The notes under the pieces were generated by a model. It did not search any database. It was given only the letters and a program-made list of their open reading frames with translations, and was not told where the DNA came from. Both the position numbers and the translations under genes were made by a program. Below, piece after piece: positions 12,306 to 24,378 of a DNA stretch of 64,000 nucleotides. Position 1 is the stretch's first letter. Each line of letters starts with the position of its first letter. This DNA comes from Epiperipatus broadwayi (lineage: Eukaryota; Onychophora; Udeonychophora; Euonychophora; Peripatidae): positions 172,001 through 236,000 of the forward strand of contig JAQFVV010013086.1 of NCBI GenBank assembly GCA_028023455.1. The letters are read 5' to 3'.

Positions 12306-13253
12306 TCAATTAAACATTACTTTAGTCTTTTTAACATTTATCTTTAGTCCTACTTTTCTACTTTCATCTGCTAACTCCTGCAACATTTCCTGAAGCTCTA
12401 AAGCATTATTTGCAAAAACAACTACATCATCTCCGAAATCTAAATGACTTAAATACTCTCCATTTACTTTCACTCTTTTAGTTTCCCATTTTAATCCACA
12501 AAATACTTCTTGCAGTACTGCTGTAAAAAGTTTTGGAGATATGGAGTCACCTTGTCTTACACCTCTCTCAATGTTGACTTTTCCAGTATCATTATGTAAT
12601 GTAATTGTTGCTGTTGCATTTTTATAAATATTCTTTAAAATATGACAATATCCTGGATCTATACCTTGATGATCCAATGCTTTAATCACTGAAGAAATGT
12701 GTATAGAATCGAATGCCTTTTCATAATCTACAAATCCAAAACATAATGACAACTCATATTCATTTGTCCTTTCTATGACTTCTCTCAATACCTGGATATA
12801 ATCTATTGTACTAAAATCACTTTTAAATCCAGCTTGTTCTCTTGGTTGGTGGAAATCCAAAGTTCTCTGTAGATGAGTTGTAATTATCTTGGTAAAAATT
12901 TTATATAAAACTGATAAAAGGCTGATAGGTCTGTAATTTCTAATATCTTCTTTATCACCTTTTTTAAATATTAATATTATTACTGCATTCTTCCAATCTT
13001 CTGGTACATCTTTATCATTCAGACATTTGGTATATAACTGTGCTAAAATTGTTTCTATTTCTTCACCTGCTTCTTTTAATATACCAATTATAATTCCATC
13101 ATTTCCTGGAGCCTTTCCTTTCTTCATACATTTAATTGCATGTCTTACTTCTTCATTTAAATTTCTGGGCAATTCGGAAGATGTAATAGATATAGGAGGT
13201 ACTTGTTCTTTATTACTATATAATTCTTGATAAAAATCTTCTACTAATTTCAT
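12306..13253 (-). pseudogene. RTE reverse transcriptase domain
   Basis: An open frame of 315 codons. RT blocks in order are KKGDKEDIRNYRPIS (residues 97-111), FVDYEKAFD (174-182, first catalytic Asp), RQGDSISP (233-240) and LDFGDDVVVF (271-280, the catalytic pair at 275-276). The usual Ala of the F-A-D-D box is Gly here, while the copy at 30788-34545 keeps FADD. It ends at an in-frame stop after KVMFN, after which the same frame continues. The enzyme would copy the element's RNA at a nicked target. This copy is broken and presumably inactive. Confidence 0.9.
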
Positions 13254-13314
13254 GATGTCATCTCTCTTTTTAGTAATAATTCCATCTTTTTTTCTTATTG
13301 CAGATATAAATTTC

Positions 13315-13620
13315 CTACCAATACCAAAATGTTTTTTTAACTTTCTTGAGCCTTTTATTTTCTTCTACAGCTTTCCTTGCTATTTCACAGTTATACTTTC
13401 TTATATCATTTTCAACCCTTTTTCGTACCATTTTACAAAATTCGAGATATTCAATTCTTTTTAATGCATCATTTTTGTATATCTTCATATTCTTTCTTTT
13501 TTTCATAAATTCTCTAGTCTCAGTAGAAATTTTATTAGTCAATTGCTGCTTTTTTCTACCAGCTATCTTTGTTGCAGTTTTTAAAAGTGTATCAGTTATT
13601 TTCATATTAATTTTATTCAA
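13315..13620 (-). pseudogene. RTE linker between endonuclease and RT
   Basis: About 101 codons of Lys/Arg-rich, probably helical sequence (ITDTLLKTATKIAGRKKQQL and onward). It lies between the endonuclease and RT pieces but in a third frame, which implies frameshifts on both sides. The homologous segment is in copy 3 at about 32645-33040. Confidence 0.75.
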
Positions 13621-13633
13621 ATCTGAATTATGT

Positions 13634-14468
13634 TCAAAATCTCCTTGTAAGTTCTACTTTCAATTCATTAGAATGTTTCTGAAGATTAGGAATATCAACT
13701 GTAAATATTGTTTTTCTTAATAATTTTTGTATCTCTAGTTTTACGTTAACACGTAACTTACATCTTACTAATTGATGATCGCTTCCTGTGTTAAATTTAT
13801 TAAGAACATTACAATCTCGAAATATGTAGTTCTTGTTAGTCAAAATATAATCCAATTCTGCTGTACCTTCATTTGGATGCTTCCATGTCCATTTCCTTTT
13901 AACATTTTTCTCAAAAAATGAATTCATAATATAAAGTTTTCTTTTTTTTGCAAACTCCACAAATCTATGTCCTCTCTCATTTTTATTACCATAACCAAAT
14001 TTACCTACAGCAATTTCATCTTTCATTTGTCTACCAATTCTAGCATTAAAGTCTCCCATAACAATTTTAAAATGTTGTTTACTCTGATCAAAAGCCTTTT
14101 GTACATCCATATAAAAATCTTCTACTACTTCATCACTATGAGAACTTGTTGGGGCATAAACCCGAATTATCTGCATTTGGTATCTGCTATTAAGTTATAT
14201 AACTAATCTTTCCAGTCTGTCCAATACACCATCAATCTCCACAATATTGTTCTTCTACTTTTTATTTATAATGCATCCTACTCCACTTGTATTTCCAATA
14301 TGTGTGCCTTTATAATAGAGTATATGTCAACGTTTTAAATCAATTGTTTCTTCACCTTTTCTTCTAACTTCACAAAGTCCAATAATGTCCCATTTAATAT
14401 AAGACAATTCTTCTTCTAATTCATGCAGTCTTCCTTCACTTGAAAGGGATCTGCAGTTGTAAGTACCT
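13634..14468 (-). pseudogene. RTE APE-type endonuclease domain
   Basis: The N-terminal part (14468-14177) is broken by stops but begins with the TYNCRSLSSEGRL motif typical of this group. It continues through IGLCEVRRKGEE, which holds a catalytic Glu. The open 180-codon part (14176-13634) carries VYAPTS, MGDFNARIG (catalytic Asp/Asn), AELDYILT and the terminal SDHQLV box (catalytic Asp-His). The domain would nick target DNA for target-primed reverse transcription. Confidence 0.85.
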
Positions 14469-14936
14469 AAATAAAAAATTGTCATCAAATGGCAGCTGAG
14501 TCCGCAATCAGGGGATTCTTAGCACACTCTGCCTTCAGCCACCAACTGCTGCCTTGGTTGGTGACTTTACAGTCTCCTGAGATTAAGGGCCATGCTTTAT
14601 TTTTGTCTGTCATAATTGTATATATGTATTGAAAACTTTATCATTTACGTAAACATTCATTCTGCCTTTTCAGGCACTGAGAAGAAAGACCACAGTGTTT
14701 CTTGATCTTAAACTCAGAGGTAAAAAGCCAAAAAACTCACCACACTGGCTAATGCATGTTGGTGAGCAGCCCATCCATGTTTGTATACTACATGAATAAT
14801 CAAATAGTAATAACAGCTGCAACGACAAGAACGTATAAAGTGGACATTAGGAATTTGCCCTGCTCAGTTTCTTTAAGGCCTCCAAGAGAAATCAAAGGGT
14901 CTCCTTTCAGTTAATAGCAAACTTTTTTATGCAGGC

Positions 14937-14938
<2 letters not shown>

Positions 14939-14970
<32 letters not shown>
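14939..14970. repeat. (TA)n microsatellite
   Basis: About 15 TA units between RTE copy 2 and the Penelope-like remnant. Confidence 0.95.
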
Positions 14971-14974
14971 GTTA

Positions 14975-15545
14975 TTAGAGATTTTAATACAAAATATAAT
15001 AATAAAAATGTTAATAATATTATTGATTCTCCTGCTAATAAAAAAATATGGATATCAATCCCATATATTTCAAATTATCAAGTAAAGTTTATAAGGAAAA
15101 TTTGTAAAGATATATGTGACATTGCATTTTACACACCCCTTACATTAAACAAATTAATAAATAACTCCAAAGATAGCACATCATTTATAAATAAAAATTG
15201 TGTCATTTATAAATGAATATGTAGGTGTGGCAATGAATATATAGGTGAATCTAGATGTATGTTGGAAAAAATAACTAAATAGCATTTGCTATTATTAAAA
15301 TGAGTTCAGAAATCGAAACAAAATTGCATAGTAGATAATAATATTTCAGCATCTGTTTTTTACAACCATAATAAATCTTGTATTTATGGTTTTGACTTCA
15401 ATTTTAACAGTGTATAAATATTGCAAATTGAATAAAATAACAATAAAAGAAAAATAAAGGAAGCTATGCTAATATACAAATATAAACATGACTTAATTAA
15501 CAGGCAAGCAGCAAACATTAAGATCACAGAATTGTGGAAAAGTTA
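14975..15545 (+). pseudogene. Penelope-like element, GIY-YIG endonuclease remnant
   Basis: The translation gives a conserved lead-in (WISIPYISNYQVKFIRKICK), then CVIYK, one in-frame stop, and CRCGNEYIGES, which is the VIYK...C.CG..YIGES core of the GIY-YIG nuclease in Penelope-like elements. About 75 codons further, in another frame, KRKIKEAMLIYKYKHDLINR matches the usual C-terminal helix (R.IKEA..I......LN). The upstream RT domain is absent, so this is a 5'-truncated, frameshifted copy. The nuclease normally cuts target DNA for this retroelement class. Identification is by motif recognition. Confidence 0.7.
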
Positions 15546-15732
15546 GCATTTCAAAGCTTTAGTTGACACAGATTACTGAGATAATCGAAAGCACTCCGAA
15601 GTGGATAAAATATTTCTAATTATTAAGTTACTGTATTTACAAATATTCAATTATAAATTACATATATTGCTTTAAAAATACAGACATTGAATCATATTAT
15701 ATATATATACTTACATATATAAATATACTTAC
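15546..15732. other. AT-rich DNA, putative intron side of exon
   Basis: TA-rich sequence with no features. On the minus strand it starts with the GTAAGTATAT donor of the exon at 15733-15887. Confidence 0.5.
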
Positions 15733-15887
15733 ATTGTAAATTTTCTTCACTTTCACAAAATGTATTAATTTCTGGTCTTACAATGCTTTCTTTGATTGCC
15801 TTTCTTAGAGGGGAAACAATATCCGGTCTAATAGCCTCACATCGGCTAATATAATCATCAATACAGATTTTAGTAAGTAAGAAAGCA
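15733..15887 (-). CDS. Internal coding exon, unknown cysteine-rich protein
   Basis: 155 bp with both splice sites. The acceptor is TTTGTTATAG at 15888-15897; the donor after 15733 is GTAAGTAT, a strong consensus. It reads as one leading base, 51 sense codons and one trailing base. The frame includes ICIDDYISRCEAIRPDIVSP and ends FCESEENLQ. The other two frames have stops. It has CpG codons (CGA, CCG) and balanced composition unlike its AT-rich flanks. The single leading base complements the two trailing bases of the exon at 43471-43620, giving GA|T (Asp). Cys spacing with long helical stretches suggests a secreted helical protein. I do not recognise the family. Confidence 0.6.
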
Positions 15888-16446
15888 CTATAACAAATAC
15901 ATAAATAAGTAACATAATTTTAGCTTATGTTTAATCTGCATTTGACATTAATATTTTTTACCTTAACTATATAAGAGTGAGATATTAATTTGATATATAA
16001 ATGAGATCATTAAAACATCATTTCTGATCTAATGTTATGTCTACATATATAGGCAAAAAATAGCTTAAATCTGATCACATTCAAACTTTTAAAACAGGAT
16101 TGTGAATAATGTTACAAATGAAATATAACTATTTATTGTATAAAAACAAAACTGGCCTCTCTATTGAAGTAATCTAAAATCAATAATTCGGACAGATCTT
16201 TTTGGTATTACAATTGAGTATACATTGATTATTTATTTGAAAGATGGTTTAGTAATCAAATGAAAAATTAATGGTGATAAATAAAGCAAAAATGTAAAAT
16301 GTTCATATACATAAAGATATATATATATATGTGTGTGTGTGTGTATGTGTGTGTGTCATTTAAAACTAAACACTTATAATTTCACCATCAATAATAATCA
16401 ACAAATTTCAAACTATTGTCAAGACAACTTGTTTTAACAATAAGGG

Positions 16447-16480
<34 letters not shown>

Positions 16481-18124
16481 CATTACAATATATATATATA
16501 TATATATATATATTGTAATGGTCTGAATTGTATGATCAGCCAACAAGATTCAGAGACCTAGAAAAAGTACTTTAAACCCAGTATGTTCAGGATAAGGTAG
16601 TCGAGGAACAGTACTAAGCTTTAACCTATTTGCCAGTGCTCCAAAATCTCCACTATCCAACCAATGCTCCTTATGCTATTAATGGTCATCTTTTTTCCTC
16701 GGTCCTGGAGGTCAGGGTAGAAACAAGGACTCTCTATTCATACTGAGCCTATCCTGCATTAGACTTTATTAATTTAATCTAAGATACTCACTAAATACTT
16801 TGATATAGCTCAAAATATTATTTTTAATATTTCATAGGTATTGGATACATACATATATGACTTAATCAAGTGTGGATGTGGTTGAGTGGATATGATGAAC
16901 CAGGGAATGATATGACAATGGTATAGATATATACAATTTATTAACACAATTTATTAGAAAATATGAATAATAATCATGTTTGGATCTTATTATGATCCAT
17001 GTATAGGTTTAGAGTTAAACCAAAAAATAATAATTACAATTTTTGATTATTAGTTATTGATAATGGTACAGAATTTTGATATCACCAGGATATATGACTT
17101 TTACAAAGAATTACAATATTCAACTATAAGTTATTTATAAAGGTACATTATTTTAGATATCACTAGGATAAATGTATAATTTTTTCAAACAAGTCACCTG
17201 TCAATAATGACAACCAAGATTATGAACTATTAAATCTAATGATTACAATAATGAACATCAGCATTAGATATGTGTGTGCATCGTAATGAAGTCATACTGG
17301 AGTTCATGACAACAACAATTGTGAATCAAAACAATAATTATAAATTAACCAGAAATGATAGCTACTCACATAGTAAATAATCAGTATTATACGTGTGTCA
17401 TCATAAAACAAATTTTTATTAAGAATATTTTATCAAGAGATATGCCACCATAACAATTAATATGCCAATTTTGGAGAGAAAACACAATATCTGGTTATAT
17501 TAAGTTAGAGGCCAAATGAATATATATAATAAATTTATGCGTGTGTTTAAATACATAGGGGAAGTTAAGTATTGTAGATATATATATTATTCAATTAATC
17601 AAAAAAAAAATTTTTTTTTTCTTTTATATATATGAGGATTTATATATGTGTATTTATTATTATAAATTTATAGATAGTTAATGAATAAACCATTATGTAG
17701 AGGGTAATAATATTTGGTAATGATTTATTATATATATTTTTATTAAATAAGGTGTCATATTATTTAACTTTGGTTTTATTAAAATAGAGTAGATCAGAAA
17801 AGTGTAAAATAAGGCGATGGAGATTATTAGATTAGGATATAAAAAAAATGTACACGTGTGAAAGAATAAATACATCTGTACAAACACAAAGATGCTTTTA
17901 CACCTATTTCTGATGGCTATAGATTCCAGGTTAGTTGTTGTCTGTGTCTTAAGATTATTTTTACAAAAGAGGTGCTTTGATGTAGATAACGATAGCGATC
18001 AATTTTAAGTCTTTATTGATTGTGACCGATGTCAAACTTGTGAAGCTTTGATTTTTTTTTAAGATAAGGTTTCCAGATGTTTTTTTTTCTTTGGTTGAAA
18101 TTCGTGATATAAATGATTGAAACA
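15888..18124. other. AT-rich DNA, no gene seen
   Basis: Holds a GT/TA run at 16320-16358, the TA hairpin at 16449-16522, and a less AT-rich stretch at 16523-16760 that starts TGTAATGGTC and could be an LTR edge. I found no end for it. The remainder is low-complexity AT. Confidence 0.45.
16449..16522. repeat. TA repeats with a long perfect hairpin
   Basis: A (TA)n tract is followed by GACCATTACA, a second (AT)n tract of about 26 bp, and TGTAATGGTC. The two 10-mers are exact reverse complements, so with the self-complementary AT centre they form a perfect dyad of about 46 bp. TGTAATGGTC also occurs at 54311-54320. Confidence 0.85.
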
Positions 18125-18355
18125 ATTTTTTAATCACTTAGTCATTAATTTTTTTTAGAGAGATGATCACTCAGTCATTAATTTTTTTTTTTAGAGAGAT
18201 GATCAGGAAGTATGATTTTTATTTTTTGATCAGTCAGTATGATTTTATTTTTAGAGACTCAATATGAATATTTTGGAGAGACAGTCACTCAGATTATTCT
18301 TATTAAAGTGAGATGTAACTCAGTGATTATTATTTTGAGACTCAACTCAGTCGGT
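18125..18355. repeat. Degenerate ~33-bp tandem repeat
   Basis: Repeated units share AGTCATTAATTTTTTTTAGAG followed by AGATGATCA/CTCAGT-like words, clearest at 18142-18200 and decaying rightward. Not coding. Confidence 0.6.
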
Positions 18356-21300
18356 CCTTCCTTGTTATTAATGTTAAAAAAAAAGGAGAAAAGTAAGCAA
18401 TTTGATTTTTTTTATTCACTCTTTAAAAATTGAGAAAGGAAATGAAGTAAAAGACTCTGGTATAAAGTCAATATAGACGAAGATGTGTGTCTATATAAAC
18501 AATTTCCAGCAATATTAAAGAAGAGAGGAAAACATTGGAACAAGATTGAATTTAATAGAAGTTATTAACAATTATATAAATATGATATTAACATATTTGG
18601 CTATGCATAATACTATGCCTCTGCATTGCTAAACCATTTTTTTCTGCTTCCTGGTTAATACAGAATGAGTTAAAATCGCTGATCTGCCTATGAAGTCATA
18701 TATCAAGTAATAACCAACAAAATGATAGAGTTTGAAGCCAACCACACAAGCTATATGGAATGCTTCTTTTCTAGTTCCTGGCTTATTAAAAGCTCATTAC
18801 CTTCGAATGAATGGAGAAGAGGAAATAGGAAAAAAAGAAAATTTATAAAAGCCATGTAGAACCAAGTTTGAAGCCATGAATCAAATTTTTGTTAGTTTAC
18901 CTCAATCATCTAAAGTGTCAACAGCAATTATTTTTTTAAAAGAAGAGAGACAAGCAAATCCACCGGTACCTACTTATTCAAAAGTACTTATAATAACTTT
19001 TTTTAAAATGGTAGAAGGAAGCCAATCAACAATGAATAATAATAGAATTGAAGAAACAAGCAAGTCAATTGATTCAGCATTATCTTAAAAGTATCTGCAG
19101 TAACTTTTTTTTTGTTGTTGTTGTTGAGCAAAGAAAAGCAGTCTGAAAATTCAAACTCAGGACATTAATAAGAAGTAAAAAGTAAACGGATAAATATGAA
19201 CTTTCTTTAACCAATTTTATTCTTGCTTATTAAAAGTAAACCTTGATTTACAGGTCAAAGCAATTTTTCTTTTGATACAGAAACATTAAAGACTTGTTTA
19301 TCTATAGTTATTTGCAATATCACACAACATAGCACAAACATAGTTTAAATCTTTAAACTTAAATTTTTCATTGTCTTTTATTATTATTTTTTTATATTAT
19401 ATATATTGTAATGTTGAAATGTTTTTTTTTAAATTGTTCATCAGTTATGATAATGAGCAACCTATAGATATATGCATTTATAATGTTGTTTTTTTTATTT
19501 TATCTTGTTGCATATTAAAAAATTAATATCATGTATTTTATTTTCTTTCGCTATAAGGTTGCAAAATTATTTTTATATATGTAATTTATGGGTATACATT
19601 TTAAACATATATGTTAACATTATCGAATGCGTGCATGTGTAACTGCTTATCCAAACACATCAAAGAATAGGTTATATATGATTAGTTTAAAATGGTAAAT
19701 TGAAAAGTAGGGCATTACATTTGAATAGAAGTGAAATAACATATAAAAGTTACACCTGAAATTTATTTTATGATATGATAAGTAAGAAAAGTCTTAAATA
19801 AGCATTTATAGAATATGTATTTTTTTCTAATATTGATTTAAGTCAGCTTATTTTGAGATATCAAGAAAAATGACAAACCTATATGTTAGATTTATTTGCT
19901 TATAATTATATAATTTTTTTATATTAATTTTTGTATTGAATTAATATGGTAATAAGCCATTTATTTAATTGTTGATTTGACTTTAAAGAAGGAAAGAAAG
20001 AGTAGTAGTGTTAATAAAATATAATTATATATCTTAATTGGTTTCCGAGTTATTATTAAGAATATTGTGTTTTTTTTTCTTGTCTTAATTCTATCATTTT
20101 AATTCATCATCATTGCTCGCAGTTATTAAGTATTACTATTCGTATATATTGAGCAATCACTTGCAAATATTAAGCGTCAGCAAAATAATAGGTAAACTAG
20201 AATGTTGATATTTAAGTATTTAAGGATTATGCTTGAGAATAACCAAATTTTGATAATTATTGTTCAACAATAGAAAGCTAAAATTGTGTTGTGTCCATGA
20301 GTTTAGATCATCCTCATCAAAGATGGATATCATGTTATTGGTTAAAAATGTTTCAAATAATACTATATAAAAGTTATGATCGCCATCAATCATCATTAAT
20401 AAATTATAATCATTAAATTTAATGTTTAGCGTAATGAATATATTTTAGTAAATAGGGGTTTATAGAAAATTGAATATTATGCAAAGAGATTCATGATGAT
20501 CAATCATCACCACTAGTATTATTAAATCCCAGTATGAAATAGGATAATTTTAATAGATGCCTATAAGTTTATAAAGATGAATTTATTGTTGTGAGTTTAT
20601 GAATAAGCCATGGCTGGTATCATCATCACTATTATAATCATTATTATGATATCACTATTATTATCATTATTATTATGATATTATTATCATCATCATCATT
20701 ATTACCTTTATTGTGATAAATAATCTAGTTAAATGGCCATCAATATCAATAATGGTCTTCACATGCTTGTTTGGAAGCCATTAATAGGATTATACATGTC
20801 TGTTCATCAATATACGTAAATGAGCTAGCAATGTCTATAAGAATCTTTGATCTATAGTATAAACTTTGGTAATATTGGGATCTTGTAATTTTATCAATAT
20901 AGATAAAATGTAAGAATGTCATTTTTTTTCATTAGTCATCCAAGTCATGTGTAATAAAAATATACTGAATGAGTTTGAACTCAAGTACACTATAAACAGA
21001 TACTTATCTAGATTGAAAACAATCTAGTGGCGCTCATGGGAAAACACATGTACTTAGCTAAACTGAATAAAGAGTGATATCATCCCTTTCTAACTTCATA
21101 ATATTAGTTTTATAGAATATATATATATTTTTTATAAGTTGTCATGAATAGCACCCGTGTGTGCATATGACCATGAATGGTCTTATATATTTGGAAAGAA
21201 GAATAGGAAGGATTCTTTGTTAGAAGAACCTAGTATTGGAGATAAGCATAAGGCATTCCAGGAATTTCACAGTGGGTACTTTTATTCAGTTGCTATATTT

Positions 21301-21440
21301 AATATTATTTTTATTTGATGACAATGGCCAGTATGTTTTATTGTTCAAATGACTGCCCCAATATATAAATAAATACCAAGAATCTTTAATGCTGATATTT
21401 TCAAGTGGCACAGTGATTCTATAATTTCTTTATCTATGCT
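18356..21440. other. AT-rich DNA, no gene supported
   Basis: A 70-codon frame at 18876-19088 has no domain. A trinucleotide-rich (ATT/ATC) stretch lies at 20620-20705. Long T runs are common. No splice-bounded exon or repeat with clear ends was found. Confidence 0.45.
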
Positions 21441-21444
21441 ATGA

Positions 21445-21700
21445 TGAATTAATATAGTTACAAATGGTACAGATTGGATAGGCATATATCTAATAATTAA
21501 TAATTTCCCTATCTAAATATTTATTATGGTTACAAATGTGACATATTAAAATAGTTACAAATTATAGTTACAAATGGCATGCCAAATAGGGATTGAAATA
21601 TGCCACACACCTGAGAGAGGTGTATTTCTATGTTAATTTAAATAGTTACAAATCTTATATTAATTTCATTCAGTTACAAATGGCACACCAACTAGGGCTC
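21445..21700. repeat. Dispersed GTTACAAATGGCA motifs
   Basis: The word AGTTACAAATGG(C/T)A recurs at about 21457, 21563 and 21673, with shorter AGTTACAAAT copies between. One pair is followed by CCAAATAGGG/CCAACTAGGG. This is a decayed repeat cluster. Confidence 0.45.
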
Positions 21701-22310
21701 GAAATAAGCCAAATAGTGGCTTGAAATACCCCACATACATGAGAGATGGGTAGTATATAATGATGACAGATGTATAGTTTAAAAAAAAAAAAAAATTTTT
21801 TTTTGTGTGCAATTTTTATTATTATTAGTGTATACAAATATTTTGGCCTGATGTTTAGATGATGATGATTACTGTTATTGCATTTTTGATGATGATAAAT
21901 GAATACAGTCATTATAGAGCTTAGTTTCAATTTTTTAAAATATAATGACATCACAACTTATAATGTGTTAAAGTTAATAACACTGTTTTTTTATATATTT
22001 TGCTTATCAGTTAAATAAGCATAGAAATATTAATAGCCTTGAAGTGTAGAATAATAATTTTGTTCATATTTGAAAAGTTTGTGTTATAGAAAATTTATGA
22101 TTTTGGAGGTTGGATTGGATATTTGATTGTTGGAGTTTGGTTGGTTGTGTTACGGTTTTGATGATGGATGGAGAATTTTTGTCATTGCCTTGAGAATGTG
22201 ATGTATTCATGCCACTGGTGATTGATCTATCTCATTCACTGCTCCAACCCAGATTATAATATCAGTTGTTTTATCATGAAGCAGTTAACAGTAGGCCTGC
22301 CATGATTTCG
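21701..22310. other. Non-coding DNA
   Basis: Contains an A/T homopolymer pair (21781-21803) and nothing else that I can name. Confidence 0.45.
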
Positions 22311-22440
22311 CCTCTAAGACTCCAGAGAGAGCAAGGCAGTATTTTGTTTTACTCATATATAATTGTTGCCTCTAAGACTTTAAAGATAAGCAAGGCAGTA
22401 TTTTATGAATTAAAGCCCCTAAGACTTGAAAGTAAGGAGG
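22311..22440. repeat. Three-unit tandem repeat
   Basis: The block CC(T/C)CTAAGACT begins at 22311, 22369 and 22416, and each is followed by AAGCAAGGCAGTATTTT or a variant. Units are 47-58 bp and imperfect. Confidence 0.65.
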
Positions 22441-22845
22441 GAAGTGCAACAGTGTTTGCAATAAACTATTATGGGTTGTAGTAGCTTAGAGTGATTGAAT
22501 TGAGGTGATCATCTGAGTGTTCATGGAACATTGTATGCTTTAAGTGTAGTGATCGAATTCTTTTGTCTATCTCATGATTGTGAATTGCTAATCATTCTTT
22601 TGGCTGTCAGTATCTGTCAGATCTCTGGAAGGGTAGATGAGTATATAAATGGCTTTGGATGTGAACTTTATTATAAATATAGGCACATATGTTATATAAA
22701 TAATTTTTTTTTAGTGTATTAAAATAGGGCATAAAAAGAGTTAAGTTTTATAAAAGCATTAAAAAACTAGATAAATGATGGCATAAAAAGGGCACAGTAA
22801 AAACGGAGATAGCTTTTTCTTGAATAAATGTTTTAAATAGTTACA

Positions 22846-22847
<2 letters not shown>

Positions 22848-22897
<50 letters not shown>
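22848..22897. repeat. (TA)n microsatellite
   Basis: About 25 TA units followed by a T run. Confidence 0.95.
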
Positions 22898-22901
<4 letters not shown>

Positions 22902-22919
22902 TTTTTTTTATTATATTTT

Positions 22920-23180
22920 ACTATTAGTATTCCCAGCAGGAGTTATGGACCAAAGCATAATTTTAGCTCCCTTCATTATTAATAGTTATATGAAAAATAT
23001 GGTTTATCTATTTCACACAGAATTAACAACAGGTATGATTAAGAAATCTAATTACAGCATTCAGTGGCGTCTGGATTTGAATCCTGTGCTGACTATATTA
23101 TTAGCATTGGCAAACATGGGCCAATCTCCTTTGTCGAGCAGTAATATATATATATATATATATGTTCCTATGATAACACA
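22920..23180 (+). repeat. Possible SINE-like repeat
   Basis: A moderately GC stretch between two TA microsatellites. It contains GGATTTGAATCC, which resembles a tRNA B-box (GGTTCGAATCC), and a tail running into (TA)n. No convincing A-box or cloverleaf was found, so a tRNA-derived SINE is a guess. Confidence 0.25.
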
Positions 23181-24378
23181 TCCGCATTCAGCTTGACTTG
23201 TGTAGAAAATAATAGAGCATGGGCTTTGAATCTCTACCGTTATAGAGTCTATCCATTCGTCAGCTCAAAGAAAACCTTGACTATCTCATATCGCCAGGAC
23301 CGGTAAAATATCCGTGTGGCATTCCGCATAGCATACCCGACATCTATTCTTTATTAAAAGCCATATAGGCACAGATCAATCTATTAAGCCACTGATATAT
23401 TTGCCTATTAAAAGCATTAACTTATATCGGTATAGATTTTTCCTAAACCTGTATTTAATAAGTAATAATGGGGAAATTAATACAACCATATCCTATAGGC
23501 TATAAAACGCCCAAGTGTTTCAAATATAAATCTTAACTATAAAATGCTAAAGAGGCAAAAAAAAATTACTACTGCTGAGATATTTCTTTCCCCAATTGCA
23601 TGTATCACTAAATATATATATAGTGAGATGAACACATATCTTTGCAATAAGAATTGCCCGTTTTATACTTGAGAAAGAAGCACTATTATTATTATCATTT
23701 TTTAACACATAAATAGAAGCATATATATATATCATTTTATTTTTTTTATTATCACAAAGAATCTTAATCTAAATTAAATAAAATAATCTTAACACTCAGT
23801 CATATTTTAAATTTCTTTAACAAGGTATTGTGATTATACATATATGGGAAGAGGGCAGATTTTTATACAGATATTTGATTTCTTTTCTTTCTTTTTTTTT
23901 TTTAAATAAATGACATTTTTAACTAAGCCAGACTTAGACGCGATTTAAAAAATTTAACTTTGTCTGATTCTTATTTTATCATTCAAAATGAATCGTTACC
24001 CCTTTCCCACTTTAGATTCGGGATAAAGCAAACAAATTTATACATAAATTGTTTTCATAGTGTAATATCATTTGTCCCCATACTTAACTAAATTGGCACA
24101 AATAAATTAATCAATCGAATATATATTATACTTAAAAAGCACATACCGGCATATCTCAAAATAAAACATATAAAAGCTGCAATTATAAACTCTATAATAA
24201 TCTTTTGTTCCACTTAGAATTATACGTTACACTCTTTTTTTGTTTTAACCATTAATAAGTAATCTAGTTATAATTTAAATTGACTTGTTAAAAGCAATAA
24301 TAAAAAAAACTATCCCTGTCTTTTTGAAACACACTTTTTTAAGATAGTCAAAAAACTAAAACACTCATATATATATAT
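23181..24378. other. Non-coding DNA, CpG-richer at 23180-23520
   Basis: The first ~340 bp keep several CpGs and a TATAAAACG motif near 23502, but no frame or repeat boundary. The rest is AT-rich. Bases 24318-24349 are nearly repeated at 25754-25785, on either side of the LTR-like insertion. Confidence 0.4.

Larger units (their letters stand above)
11651..14885 (-). mobile_element. RTE-like non-LTR retrotransposon, copy 2
   Basis: The best preserved of three copies, about 3.2 kb. In element order it has a 5' UTR (about 14885-14470), an APE endonuclease, a linker, a reverse transcriptase and a C-terminal domain. It ends in a (GATGAT)n-type tail at 11651-11680, which is typical of RTE 3' ends, next to a TA run. 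The coding parts lie in three frames with one in-frame stop, so this copy cannot be translated as one protein. Its 5' UTR matches 30788-31075 in reverse orientation. Copies at 4975-7880 and 30788-34545 belong to the same family. Confidence 0.9.
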
